DNA of 9,181 nucleotides from Litorimonas sp963922935 (GCA_963922935.1 CAWUKE010000082.1:1-9181), one strand, 5' to 3'; counted from the stretch's first letter, positions 1 to 6,550 are shown. Translations and numbers: made by a program. The notes: generated by a model not told the origin, from the sequence alone.

Positions 1-857
1 TGAAAGAGGCGGAGCGTCTTTCCATTGCGCGGTTTGCGCATGAAGATCGCCTGTCCGGCGATCCGGCCCGCTTTCATGTTGTGCTCGGGTCTGGGGCCTC
101 TGCGCCGACCCGCATTATCGACCCTGATGTGATGAACGCTGTGATCACCCCCTGTGATCCCAACCGTATTGTGGCGGACTTCGATCTTTTGACAGAGGCT
201 GACGGAGCCGTGCGCGTTCTGGATCGGGTCGTGGTTCCGGGTGAGACAGGCTATGCGGTTGATCCCGACTGGGCAGAGCCGGGCTATGCTGTGCCCAGCG
301 ATGAAGATTTGGCCCAAGCGCTCTTTATGGCCCTTGATAAGGGATCAGCGCTCAATCTCCGGACGGGGTCTTTTCGGCGTCGACGGGCCTTAGAAGCAGG
401 GCCTTGGTTACGTGTCGCCGCCGTTGCGATTGTATCGGGTCTTTTGGCCCTCGGTGTTGTCGGCGCAGAAGCCCGGGCGATCCAAAGCCAAGCGGCCAGT
501 TTAGAGGCTGAGGCGCGCGCCCTCTACCAAACCCGAACAGGGCAAGCCGCGCCCGCCCGACTCTCGAGCCTTGCGCGACAAGCCGCTGGCGGAGACGTAG
601 CGCAGGCGCAGTTTTTGGATTTGTCACAAATTCTCTTTGCCGGCGTATCACAGACGTCTGGGACACAAGTTGAGCGCCTATCCTATGAACCGGCGGAAGG
701 GCGGCTACGCCTGCGCTTGATTTATCCGAATTTCGAAGCGGCGGCCGCTTTGGAGGAGGCGGTCGCGCGCGCTGGGGGGCAGCTGACAACGGGCGGGGTT
801 CGTGAACAGAACGGTGTCTTCATCGGAGATGCCGCGCTGGCGGAGGCAGGATCATGA
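1..857 (+). CDS. gspL: Type II secretion system protein GspL, C-terminal part (5' end outside window)
   Basis: The frame is open from base 3 to the TGA at 855-857, so the gene enters from the left; a GTG at 81 is internal, because the 26 codons before it (containing AERLSIARFAHEDRL) read as GspL. GspL is the inner-membrane assembly-platform protein that links the cytoplasmic ATPase GspE to GspM and the pseudopilus. In the 284 residues visible, the end of the cytoplasmic actin-like domain comes first, followed by the family hallmark LNLRTGSF plus an Arg cluster (in-window residues about 117-128). A single transmembrane helix follows (about 134-155), then an Ala-rich, probably coiled-coil segment and a small periplasmic ferredoxin-like domain (about 210-276). 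It overlaps gspM by four bases (ATGA), indicating translational coupling. Upstream gsp genes are presumably off-window. The family call is firm; only the N-terminus is missing. Confidence 0.88.
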   Translation, partial: KEAERLSIARFAHEDRLSGDPARFHVVLGSGASAPTRIIDPDVMNAVITPCDPNRIVADFDLLTEADGAVRVLDRVVVPGETGYAVDPDWAEPGYAVPSDEDLAQALFMALDKGSALNLRTGSFRRRRALEAGPWLRVAAVAIVSGLLALGVVGAEARAIQSQAASLEAEARALYQTRTGQAAPARLSSLARQAAGGDVAQAQFLDLSQILFAGVSQTSGTQVERLSYEPAEGRLRLRLIYPNFEAAAALEEAVARAGGQLTTGGVREQNGVFIGDAALAEAGS

Positions 858-1300
858 GGGCGTGGTGGGAAAGTCGCGAACCGCGCGAACAGCTTTTGCT
901 CTCTATTCTGGCGGGCTTAGTCGCCTTGTTCGCGGTTGTTTTTCTACTGGTTCTGCCTGTGCTAGAGGCCCGAACTGATGCAAACCGCGCGCTGGCGGGC
1001 GCAGAAGCGGACTATAAAATCGTGACGCGTACGCTTCCGGCGGCTGGGGGCGGCACGGCCGATCGCACGCCATTCACGCGGGCTGTCTTGCTTGATATGG
1101 CGCGGGGGCAGGGGTTGAAAATTACCCGTATTCAAGCCGACAATTCGGGCGGCTTTGCCGTTTGGATCGATGATGCTGAAACGACGCGGCTCTACGGTTT
1201 ATTCGATCGTCTTTTGACGAATACGAGCGCAACGATGGAGCGCGTGGTTGTCAGTGCGGACGGGGTCGGTCGCCTTAGCGCGCAGTTCACCGTGCGCTAA
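854..1300 (+). CDS. gspM: Type II secretion system protein GspM
   Basis: A 148-residue protein with the GspM layout: a short cytoplasmic N-terminus with the family-typical W-W-x-S-R-x-P-R-E-Q pattern (residues 4-13), one transmembrane helix (about 15-38), a short helical region, then a periplasmic ferredoxin-like alpha/beta domain (about 70-148). GspM is the inner-membrane partner of GspL in the T2SS assembly platform. The length is near the usual 150-165 residues. The ATG at 854 overlaps the gspL stop, and GGAGG at 842-846 lies seven bases before it, so this start is well supported. It is the last gene of the operon here: no gspN follows, and the next gene is convergent. An inverted repeat covers its stop codon. 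Confidence 0.88.
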   Translation: MRAWWESREPREQLLLSILAGLVALFAVVFLLVLPVLEARTDANRALAGAEADYKIVTRTLPAAGGGTADRTPFTRAVLLDMARGQGLKITRIQADNSGGFAVWIDDAETTRLYGLFDRLLTNTSATMERVVVSADGVGRLSAQFTVR

Positions 1301-1304
1301 GGCG
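1271..1304. terminator. Inverted repeat over the gspM stop, candidate terminator
   Basis: CGCCTTAGCGC at 1271-1281 is exactly complementary to GCGCTAAGGCG at 1294-1304, giving an 11-bp perfect GC-rich stem with a 12-base loop. The TAA stop of gspM lies in the downstream arm. There is no T-tract on either side, so it is not a textbook intrinsic terminator. It sits between two convergent operons (gspLM and lptCAB), where a bidirectional terminator or mRNA 3'-end stabiliser would be expected. The stem is seen directly; the function is inferred. Confidence 0.45.
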
Positions 1305-1339
1305 CGCTAAATAGGCGGCTCAGACGAATAGACGCGGGT

Positions 1340-2134
1340 CTAAGCGTATTTTTCACCCAGATAGACACGGCGCACATCTTTATTAGCGCGAATTTCGTCA
1401 GGCGTCCCTTCGAAGAGCGCTTCGCCTTGGAACAGGATTGAAGCCCTGTCGACGATATCCAGAGTTTCGCGAACGCGGTGATCCGTGATCAAAATCCCAA
1501 TCCCGCGCTGCTTGAGATAAAGCACCAGCTCTGAAATATCGGCAATCGCGATAGGATCGATGCCCGTGAAGGGTTCATCCAAGAGGATAAAGCTCGGACG
1601 GCTGGCCAAAGCGCGGGCAATTTCCACACGCCGCCGTTCCCCGCCGGACAAAGCCAGCGCAGGGGATTTGCGGATATGGCCAATGTTCAGCTCATCCAGC
1701 AGCGCATCGACATTGTCGTCCCATTTGGATTTGTCAGATTCTGTCAGCTGCACCACGGCTTTGATATTTTCTTCAACCGACAGGCCGCGGAAAATTGATT
1801 GCTCTTGCGGCAAGTAACCGACGCCAAGCCGCGCGCGCTGATACATGGGCAGGCGGGTAATGTCCTGACCGTCAAGCGTGATCGATCCGCGGTCCGCCTC
1901 AATAAGACCCATGATCATGTAGAAGCTGGTCGTTTTCCCGGCCCCATTCGGCCCCATAAGCGCGACGACTTCGCCGCGCTGCACGGTCAGAGTAATGTCT
2001 TTGACGACGACGCGTCCGCGATAGGCTTTGCCAATATTGTTGGCTGCCAGACCTGTTGTGGGCGGGGTCTTTGCCAAGATGGGAGCTTCAGTGGCGGCCC
2101 CGGCCGCGCGCGTCGTTTCAATGGTGTCGGTCAT
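1340..2134 (-). CDS. lptB: LPS export ABC transporter ATP-binding protein LptB
   Basis: This is the cytoplasmic ATPase of the LptB2FG complex, which extracts lipopolysaccharide from the inner membrane and pushes it along the Lpt bridge. All ABC motifs are visible in 264 residues: Walker A GPNGAGKTT (61-69), Q-loop Q110, signature LSGGE (162-166), Walker B ILLDEP (183-188), D-loop GIDP (191-194) and the switch histidine H219 in TDHR. The sequence KAYRGRVVVKDITLTV matches the beginning of typical LptB, so residues 1-27 are an extra Ala/Thr/Pro-rich N-terminal extension compared with the roughly 240-residue E. coli protein. The ATG at 2134 is kept because AAAGGA (2151-2146) precedes it at good spacing, overlapping the lptA stop. 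It lies 15 bases behind lptA as the last gene of lptC-lptA-lptB. The rpoN gene that often follows lptB in alphaproteobacteria is absent. Confidence 0.95.
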   Translation of the reverse strand: MTDTIETTRAAGAATEAPILAKTPPTTGLAANNIGKAYRGRVVVKDITLTVQRGEVVALMGPNGAGKTTSFYMIMGLIEADRGSITLDGQDITRLPMYQRARLGVGYLPQEQSIFRGLSVEENIKAVVQLTESDKSKWDDNVDALLDELNIGHIRKSPALALSGGERRRVEIARALASRPSFILLDEPFTGIDPIAIADISELVLYLKQRGIGILITDHRVRETLDIVDRASILFQGEALFEGTPDEIRANKDVRRVYLGEKYA

Positions 2135-2149
2135 GTTCGGTACAGTCCT

Positions 2150-2704
2150 TTAGGACGTCGTCGCGTCTGCGTCGCTGCCGCTTTGGCCGTTCTGATTTTT
2201 GATCAGGATCGCGACGCGATTATCACGTCCACACCGACGGCCTTTGCACTCGCTCATGACGCGGGCTTGTTCTGTTTCCAGATCATAAATTAGGCGGCTG
2301 CCCCGCACGACGCTTTCATCTTGGACCAAAACGACTTTGCCGGTTACCGTAAACTGGTCGGCATCCGCTTCATACACGCCCTGATCACCGCGGACCTCTT
2401 GTTCCGGGGTAATGTAATAGAAATTTCCGCTGGCGACGATCCGGTCAATATCGCCGGCCACATTGCCCACACTGGGTCCGCTGCCGCTATTGCCACGGTC
2501 TTTGGAATAGATCACCATCGTATCGGCAAGAATTCGAACGTCCCCTTGGCGGGCATCAACCTGACCCGTCAAAGTGGTCACGCCGCCAACGCTCACCGCG
2601 TCATCAGCGGACAGCTCAATATTGCCGCCACCTGATCCGGCGAATTGCGCTTGCGCTGACGCCGCAACACTCACGATCAGTAAAGTTGCTAGAAGACGTA
2701 TCAT
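2150..2704 (-). CDS. lptA: Periplasmic LPS-binding bridge protein LptA (OstA family)
   Basis: LptA forms the periplasmic beta-jellyroll bridge that carries LPS from LptC to LptD. The 184-residue product begins with a signal peptide (residues 1-19, MIRLLATLLIVSVAASAQA, likely cleaved at AQA/Q). An OstA fold follows (about 28-170), with beta-strand repeats such as ASGNFYYI, VRGDQGVY (104-111) and TVTGKVVLVQ (119-128). Two cysteines, C153 and C158, form a CKGRRC motif near the end; E. coli LptA has no such motif. A Gly/Ser-rich loop (70-80) interrupts the fold. A GTG at 2710 is also in frame, but AGGAG lies directly against it and five bases from the ATG at 2704, so I chose the ATG. It starts two bases past the lptC stop. 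Its whole OstA region is mirrored in the C-terminal domain of the upstream gene product. Confidence 0.88.
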   Translation of the reverse strand: MIRLLATLLIVSVAASAQAQFAGSGGGNIELSADDAVSVGGVTTLTGQVDARQGDVRILADTMVIYSKDRGNSGSGPSVGNVAGDIDRIVASGNFYYITPEQEVRGDQGVYEADADQFTVTGKVVLVQDESVVRGSRLIYDLETEQARVMSECKGRRCGRDNRVAILIKNQNGQSGSDADATTS

Positions 2705-2714
2705 GATCACTCCT
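2705..2714 (-). promoter_or_regulatory. Shine-Dalgarno of lptA, deciding its start
   Basis: On the minus strand AGGAG (2714-2710) precedes the ATG at 2704 by five bases. It lies inside the last codons of lptC and is followed at once by the lptC stop TGA (2709-2707). This favours the ATG over the overlapping GTG at 2710, which would have no spacing from the AGGA. Confidence 0.6.
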
Positions 2715-3876
2715 GTTGGATGGTGATATTAGTCCGGCCCGACCCATTACAGCCCCGGCCCTGGCAGTTGCCAGAGAAGCGAATGGTCTCAGTCCTTGTG
2801 TCATACCGGAGCCGATCGGTCGAGACTGTGTTCCCGCCCGGCTGCACGACGCGCACATCGCCTGTTACGGTCACAATGCCCGTATCCCGTTGATAGACTC
2901 CGCGCTCTCCGCGCACATCATTATCGGACGACACATAACGGAAATTGCCCGTGCCCGTAATTTCCCGCACGGCGCCTAGGTTCAGGCTCCCGGCGGCACT
3001 GTTCTGCTGGGCTTCGCGCAAAATGACCATATCATCGGAATAGACGGTCGCGCCTTCCTGAATGACAACGACCTCACCGCTGAGGTCAGTCCGTCCGTCC
3101 AGATAATCTGCGCGCTCTGCGGTGATATTGATGGGCCCCTCTCCGCCAAAGCCAAAGGCGCCGCCTTCGCCATTCGGGTCTGCGGGGTCCTGTTTAATCA
3201 GGCCGGTCATGCCGTCTTTGAAAACAAAGATCGTGTAGTTTTCATTCACTTCAAAGGCTTCGCCGGTGACGACACCAAAATTGCCCGTGCATTGGATGGG
3301 GTCTTCGCCCTCAATCCGCTTTTCGCGCGCGTAAATCCGCGCATGTGTTGTCAGGCAGCGCACCCCGTCATCCGTTTCCAGAACAACGTCTTTGCGCTCC
3401 GTATCCGGCAAGGTCGCATCAATACGCAGATCCAAGACTTTCGTGACGTCATTATATTGCCCAGCATCGGCTTCGACATAGGAGGCTTCAGCGCCCGCTT
3501 CGCGGATGAATTCCAGAACAGGTTTGACGAGCGAGACTTCATTGCGGCTTTCGAGCTGCCGGGTCGCGGTGTCGGATGTCAGGAAATAAGGCAGGCCGTC
3601 AGATGTGCGACCGCTATAGCGCGGATTGACCATGCGCACGGACGTATCGGGATCATCTTCCCATTCCGTCTGCGGGCCTTGGGTGACGAAATAATAGACG
3701 AGGAGCCCGACGAGGCCCGCCGCCAGGATCAGCAATATCCGTCGCAGCATTTGCACACGCGCCGTATGGGCGCGCGCGGCCGCGAGTGTCAGCGTTCGCT
3801 TCGGTTCCCATAGGCCCAGCGCGTCAGAGGCGGCGTGGGATCGGGTCGGGGATATGTGTTCGCTCAGCTCTGCCAT
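2707..3876 (-). CDS. lptC: LptC fused to a C-terminal OstA/LptA-like domain
   Basis: LptC is the membrane-anchored periplasmic subunit that receives LPS from LptB2FG and passes it to LptA. Numbering from the chosen ATG (389 residues): a cytoplasmic N-terminus (1-45), one transmembrane anchor (46-65), an LptC beta-jellyroll (about 74-225, ending with a TGNFGVV...AFEV strand pattern), a Gly-rich linker (about 235-248), and a second beta domain (249-389) that aligns with the separate LptA. Shared landmarks are GTGNFRYV, VRGERGVY (321-328), TVTGDVRVVQ and a final CQGRGC (C371, C376). Two more cysteines, C174 and C196, lie in the LptC domain. Known LptC proteins are about 190-220 residues, so this one is nearly double. 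An in-frame ATG at 3909 adds 11 residues but has no ribosome-binding site; the ATG at 3876 has GGA seven bases before it and starts MAELSE, so it is preferred with moderate certainty. First gene of the lptCAB operon. Confidence 0.82.
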   Translation of the reverse strand: MAELSEHISPTRSHAASDALGLWEPKRTLTLAAARAHTARVQMLRRILLILAAGLVGLLVYYFVTQGPQTEWEDDPDTSVRMVNPRYSGRTSDGLPYFLTSDTATRQLESRNEVSLVKPVLEFIREAGAEASYVEADAGQYNDVTKVLDLRIDATLPDTERKDVVLETDDGVRCLTTHARIYAREKRIEGEDPIQCTGNFGVVTGEAFEVNENYTIFVFKDGMTGLIKQDPADPNGEGGAFGFGGEGPINITAERADYLDGRTDLSGEVVVIQEGATVYSDDMVILREAQQNSAAGSLNLGAVREITGTGNFRYVSSDNDVRGERGVYQRDTGIVTVTGDVRVVQPGGNTVSTDRLRYDTRTETIRFSGNCQGRGCNGSGRTNITIQQE

Positions 3877-3943
3877 GGCTTGATCCGCGCTATAGCAGAG
3901 CGTTCCCATTTGGCGAGAGGTCCAATGCGGTCCCTGTGGGATT

Positions 3944-3984
3944 TGTCATAATGCGAAATGTCGGTGCGAAGTGTCGGTGCAAAG
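3944..3984 (+). repeat. Short imperfect tandem repeat upstream of ftsK
   Basis: TGTCGGTGCGAAG (3959-3971) is followed directly by TGTCGGTGCAAAG (3972-3984), 12 of 13 bases identical. A looser copy with two extra bases, TGTCATAATGCGAAA, occupies 3944-3958. The common core is TGTC, two to four bases, then TGCRAA. Three iterated copies in a promoter region could be a protein-binding array or simple slippage; no known regulator is recognised. Confidence 0.5.
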
Positions 3985-4003
3985 TGTGGCGCGATCGCCA
4001 GAT

Positions 4004-4205
4004 GATTCACATCGTCTTTACCCTTGGGCGTTACCTTTCATTAACGAAAGACCTGCCGCTTATCCGGCTGACTATCCGATGGAGACGCCATGACGCCGCC
4101 GCCTTCTGCGACTGCCTCAACGTCGCAAGACGTGCCTTATGAAGAATATAGCCCTGAAGCGATTCAGGCGATGATGGATGCTGTCACGGCGCGTGAAGGC
4201 GATTC
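4004..4205. promoter_or_regulatory. Cluster of three GANTC (CcrM) sites at the ftsK 5' region
   Basis: GATTC occurs at 4004-4008 (86 bases before the ftsK ATG), 4161-4165 and 4201-4205 (both in the first codons of ftsK). GANTC is the target of the cell-cycle methyltransferase CcrM in alphaproteobacteria, and its methylation state is read by GcrA at division-gene promoters. By hand count only three other GANTC sites exist in the whole window (559, 1737, 2896) and none after 4205. The clustering is seen directly; regulation of ftsK by methylation is inference. Confidence 0.5.
4035..4050. promoter_or_regulatory. Near-palindrome with TTAA core, candidate operator for ftsK
   Basis: CTTTCATTAACGAAAG is symmetric except for one base pair: arms CTTTC and GAAAG flank a TTAA core. 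It lies 40 bases upstream of the ftsK ATG. TTAAC is also a half-site of the CtrA box, but the full TTAA-N7-TTAA spacing is not met (TTAC lies six bases before TTAA). The bound protein, if any, is unknown. Confidence 0.35.
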
Positions 4206-6540
4206 TTGGAAGCGCGCGGTTGCCGCCCTGGCAATGGTGGCACTCGGCTTTGGATTATTAGTCGCCCTGCTGAGCTATTCGCCCTTTGATCCGACGGCGG
4301 ACACGGCGGGCATTGGGTCCGTCACAAATGCGCTCGGCCAGCCGGGCGCGTGGCTGTCGAATATCATCATGCAAACCTTGGGATGGGGCGGCCTTCTAGC
4401 GGCGGGCTTAATTTTAGCCTCTGGTCTACGTCGCATTTTCCGCAAAACGCCACGCGTTCAAACAAAACGGGATCGGGCTGGGCGCGCGTTGATATTTTTT
4501 GGCGCGGTCATCTTAGGCGCAGCGACACTTTCTGCGGTGCCGATCCCGCAAAGCTGGCCCATGGGCAGCGGTCTGGGCGGCTGGTTTGGGGACCTCATGC
4601 ATTTCGGCATGAAGCGCTGGTTAGATGCGTTAAACATTCCATTATCTGGCGGGATTGTGGCCTTGATTACTTTCCTCGGGTTTGGAACCTGTCTGGCCCG
4701 TCACCTCGGCATTGTGCGCCGGGATGTCGTCGATATTTTGGATGCTGCAGGCCTTGTCTGGGCTTATATCCGCGTTGGGGTCGATGCGGTTGCGGCCTGG
4801 GGCGTTCGGACGTTCCGTAAGACCTATGTTGAAGAGGTCGAAACCGGACCGGCGGGTCTGCGGGATATCCCGGATTTGCCACAGTCTGTTGCCACACCTG
4901 CGCCAGCCCCTATTGCGAAACCAAAAGCTGCACCGAAACCTAAAGCGAAAGCCCAAGCCAAACCCAAAGCGAAGCCGAAATCCCGCAAGGTGGCGAAGCC
5001 TGTGCGCGGCGCGCCAAAATTCGATTTTAGTGACGCTGACGGCTGGGTCTTGCCGACGCCTGAGCTTCTGAACGCGCCGCCCCCGCGCAATACCATCCGG
5101 GATGAGGGTCTGCTGCGCCGTCAGAGCGAGCTGCTGCACCGCGTCTTGGGCGATTATGGTGTCGAAGGGGTCATGGGGGATGTCCGCCCGGGTCCTGTCG
5201 TGACCTTATTTGAATTTGAACCGGCGCCAGGCGTAAAATCCGCGCGGGTTATCAATCTGGCGTCTGATATTGCGCGCAATATGAGTGCGCAATCGGCGCG
5301 GATCGCTGTGGTTCCGGGTCGCAATGCGCTCGGTGTGGAAATGCCCAACCGGAAGCGTGAAACCGTGTGGCTGCGCGATATGTTAGAAAGCCGCGCCTTT
5401 GCCGAAACGACAGCGAAATTGCCGCTGATTATGGGCGAAGATATTGGTGGCGATCCTTTTGTCACAGATTTGGCCGCTATGCCGCACATGTTGGTCGCGG
5501 GTACGACGGGTTCCGGTAAGTCGGTCGCCGTCAATGCGATGATCCTCAGCCTCATGAATAAGCTGACACCGGATGAGTGTAAGTTCATCATGATCGATCC
5601 AAAAATGCTCGAACTATCCGTCTATGACGGCGCACCGCATTTGCTCACCCCCGTTGTTACTGAGCCGAAAAAAGCGGTTGTCGCGCTCAAATGGGCGGTA
5701 CGGGAAATGGAAGATCGCTACCGTAAAATGAGCCAGATCGGCGTGCGCAATATGGAGGGCTTTAACGAAAAAGTTCGCGATTTCGCTGCGCGCGGCGAGA
5801 CGCTTTCCAAGACGGTGCAGACGGGTTTTGATCACGAGACGGACGAGCCGATTTTCGAAACACAAGAATTCGAATTCGAGCCCATGCCTTACATCGTCGT
5901 GATTATCGATGAGATGGCGGACCTGATGATGGTCGCCAAGAAAGATATTGAAGGCTCTGTTCAGCGTTTGGCGCAAATGGCGCGGGCGGCGGGCATTCAT
6001 CTGATTGTGGCGACGCAGCGCCCCTCAACGGACGTGATTACCGGGACAATTAAATCCAACTTCCCGACAAAGGTCTGTTTCCGCGTTGGGTCAAAAATCG
6101 ATAGCCGCGTGATCCTGGGCGAAATGGGTGGGGAACAATTGCTGGGCAAAGGCGATATGCTGTTCCTCTCGACAGCCGGGCCAAAGCGCTATCACGGACC
6201 GTTTATCAGTGACAGCGAGGTGGAGCGCATCGCCGACTTTGTCCGCGCGCAAGGCGCCCCGCAATATATAGACGCCGTCACGCGCGAGCCCGAAGAAGCG
6301 CCGAGCGACCCGACGGCCGCAGGCGGTGGTTCTGAAGGCGGCTCCCTCTTCGATCAAGCCGTGGCGATTGTGGCGCGCGACCGCAAAGCCTCGACCAGCT
6401 ATATCCAGCGCAGGCTTAGCATTGGCTATAACCGGGCGGCGGACCTGATCGACAGGATGGAAGCGGACGGCATGATCGGCCCAGCCGGGAGCGGCGGCAA
6501 GCGAGAAATCTTCCTACCCGAAGAGGACGACCCGTTCTAG
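4090..6540 (+). CDS. ftsK: DNA translocase FtsK
   Basis: FtsK is a septum-anchored hexameric motor that pumps the terminus region of the chromosome apart and activates XerCD/dif recombination during division. The 816-residue protein has about four transmembrane helices at the N-terminus (about 43-62, 97-113, 132-150, 186-202), then a Lys/Pro/Ala-rich linker (264-305). The alpha domain (about 325-440) precedes the RecA-like beta domain, with Walker A GTTGSGKS (471-478), Walker B IVVIIDE (602-608) and the ATQRP segment (641-645). After an acidic/Gly-rich spacer (735-751) comes the gamma winged-helix domain (752-816), which reads KOPS sequences. No key residue is missing. The linker is much shorter than in the 1,329-residue E. 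coli protein, as usual in alphaproteobacteria. GGAG at 4081-4084 lies five bases before the ATG. It is transcribed alone, divergent from lptCAB and convergent with the next gene ten bases away. Confidence 0.96.
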   Translation: MTPPPSATASTSQDVPYEEYSPEAIQAMMDAVTAREGDSWKRAVAALAMVALGFGLLVALLSYSPFDPTADTAGIGSVTNALGQPGAWLSNIIMQTLGWGGLLAAGLILASGLRRIFRKTPRVQTKRDRAGRALIFFGAVILGAATLSAVPIPQSWPMGSGLGGWFGDLMHFGMKRWLDALNIPLSGGIVALITFLGFGTCLARHLGIVRRDVVDILDAAGLVWAYIRVGVDAVAAWGVRTFRKTYVEEVETGPAGLRDIPDLPQSVATPAPAPIAKPKAAPKPKAKAQAKPKAKPKSRKVAKPVRGAPKFDFSDADGWVLPTPELLNAPPPRNTIRDEGLLRRQSELLHRVLGDYGVEGVMGDVRPGPVVTLFEFEPAPGVKSARVINLASDIARNMSAQSARIAVVPGRNALGVEMPNRKRETVWLRDMLESRAFAETTAKLPLIMGEDIGGDPFVTDLAAMPHMLVAGTTGSGKSVAVNAMILSLMNKLTPDECKFIMIDPKMLELSVYDGAPHLLTPVVTEPKKAVVALKWAVREMEDRYRKMSQIGVRNMEGFNEKVRDFAARGETLSKTVQTGFDHETDEPIFETQEFEFEPMPYIVVIIDEMADLMMVAKKDIEGSVQRLAQMARAAGIHLIVATQRPSTDVITGTIKSNFPTKVCFRVGSKIDSRVILGEMGGEQLLGKGDMLFLSTAGPKRYHGPFISDSEVERIADFVRAQGAPQYIDAVTREPEEAPSDPTAAGGGSEGGSLFDQAVAIVARDRKASTSYIQRRLSIGYNRAADLIDRMEADGMIGPAGSGGKREIFLPEEDDPF

Positions 6541-6550
6541 GTGAGGGCCT

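Larger units (their letters stand above)
3877..4089. promoter_or_regulatory. Divergent intergenic region between lptC and ftsK
   Basis: These 213 bases must hold the promoters of both the lptCAB operon (leftward) and ftsK (rightward). They contain an imperfect short tandem repeat (3944-3984), a GANTC site (4004-4008) and a near-palindrome with a TTAA core (4035-4050). GGAG at 4081-4084 is the ftsK ribosome-binding site. A TATAGC on the minus strand (3893-3888) resembles a -10 box for lptC, but I see no matching -35. I cannot place either transcription start with confidence. A small overlapping open frame on the plus strand is cysteine/arginine-rich and does not look coding. Confidence 0.5.

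Noticed and set aside
1106..1113. GGGCAGGG, a match to the KOPS motif (GGGNAGGG) read by FtsK
   Set aside because: About one match is expected by chance in this length on two strands, and it lies inside gspM; a single site says nothing about chromosome polarity.
2708..2710. GTG start for lptA, overlapping the lptC stop as GTGA
   Set aside because: No spacing from the AGGAG; the ATG six bases on has correct spacing and gives a clean signal peptide.
4031..4044. Possible full CtrA box (TTAA-N7-TTAA)
   Set aside because: The first half is TTAC and the spacing is six, so only one half-site remains.
4060..4068. TTATCCGGC resembling a DnaA box upstream of ftsK
   Set aside because: Only seven of nine bases agree with TTATCCACA and there is no cluster or AT-rich unwinding element; not an origin.
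3786..4142. Open frame of 118 codons spanning the lptC/ftsK gap
   Set aside because: It overlaps both real genes, has Arg/Cys-rich unbiased composition and no family-like sequence.
4642..5139. Long antisense open frames inside ftsK, including a Phe/Arg-rich one opposite the linker
   Set aside because: They mirror the low-complexity Lys/Pro/Ala codons of ftsK and show no protein-family features.
6541..6550. Terminator between ftsK and the convergent gene
   Set aside because: Only ten bases separate the stops and the GGCC/CTAG symmetry there is too short to form a convincing hairpin.
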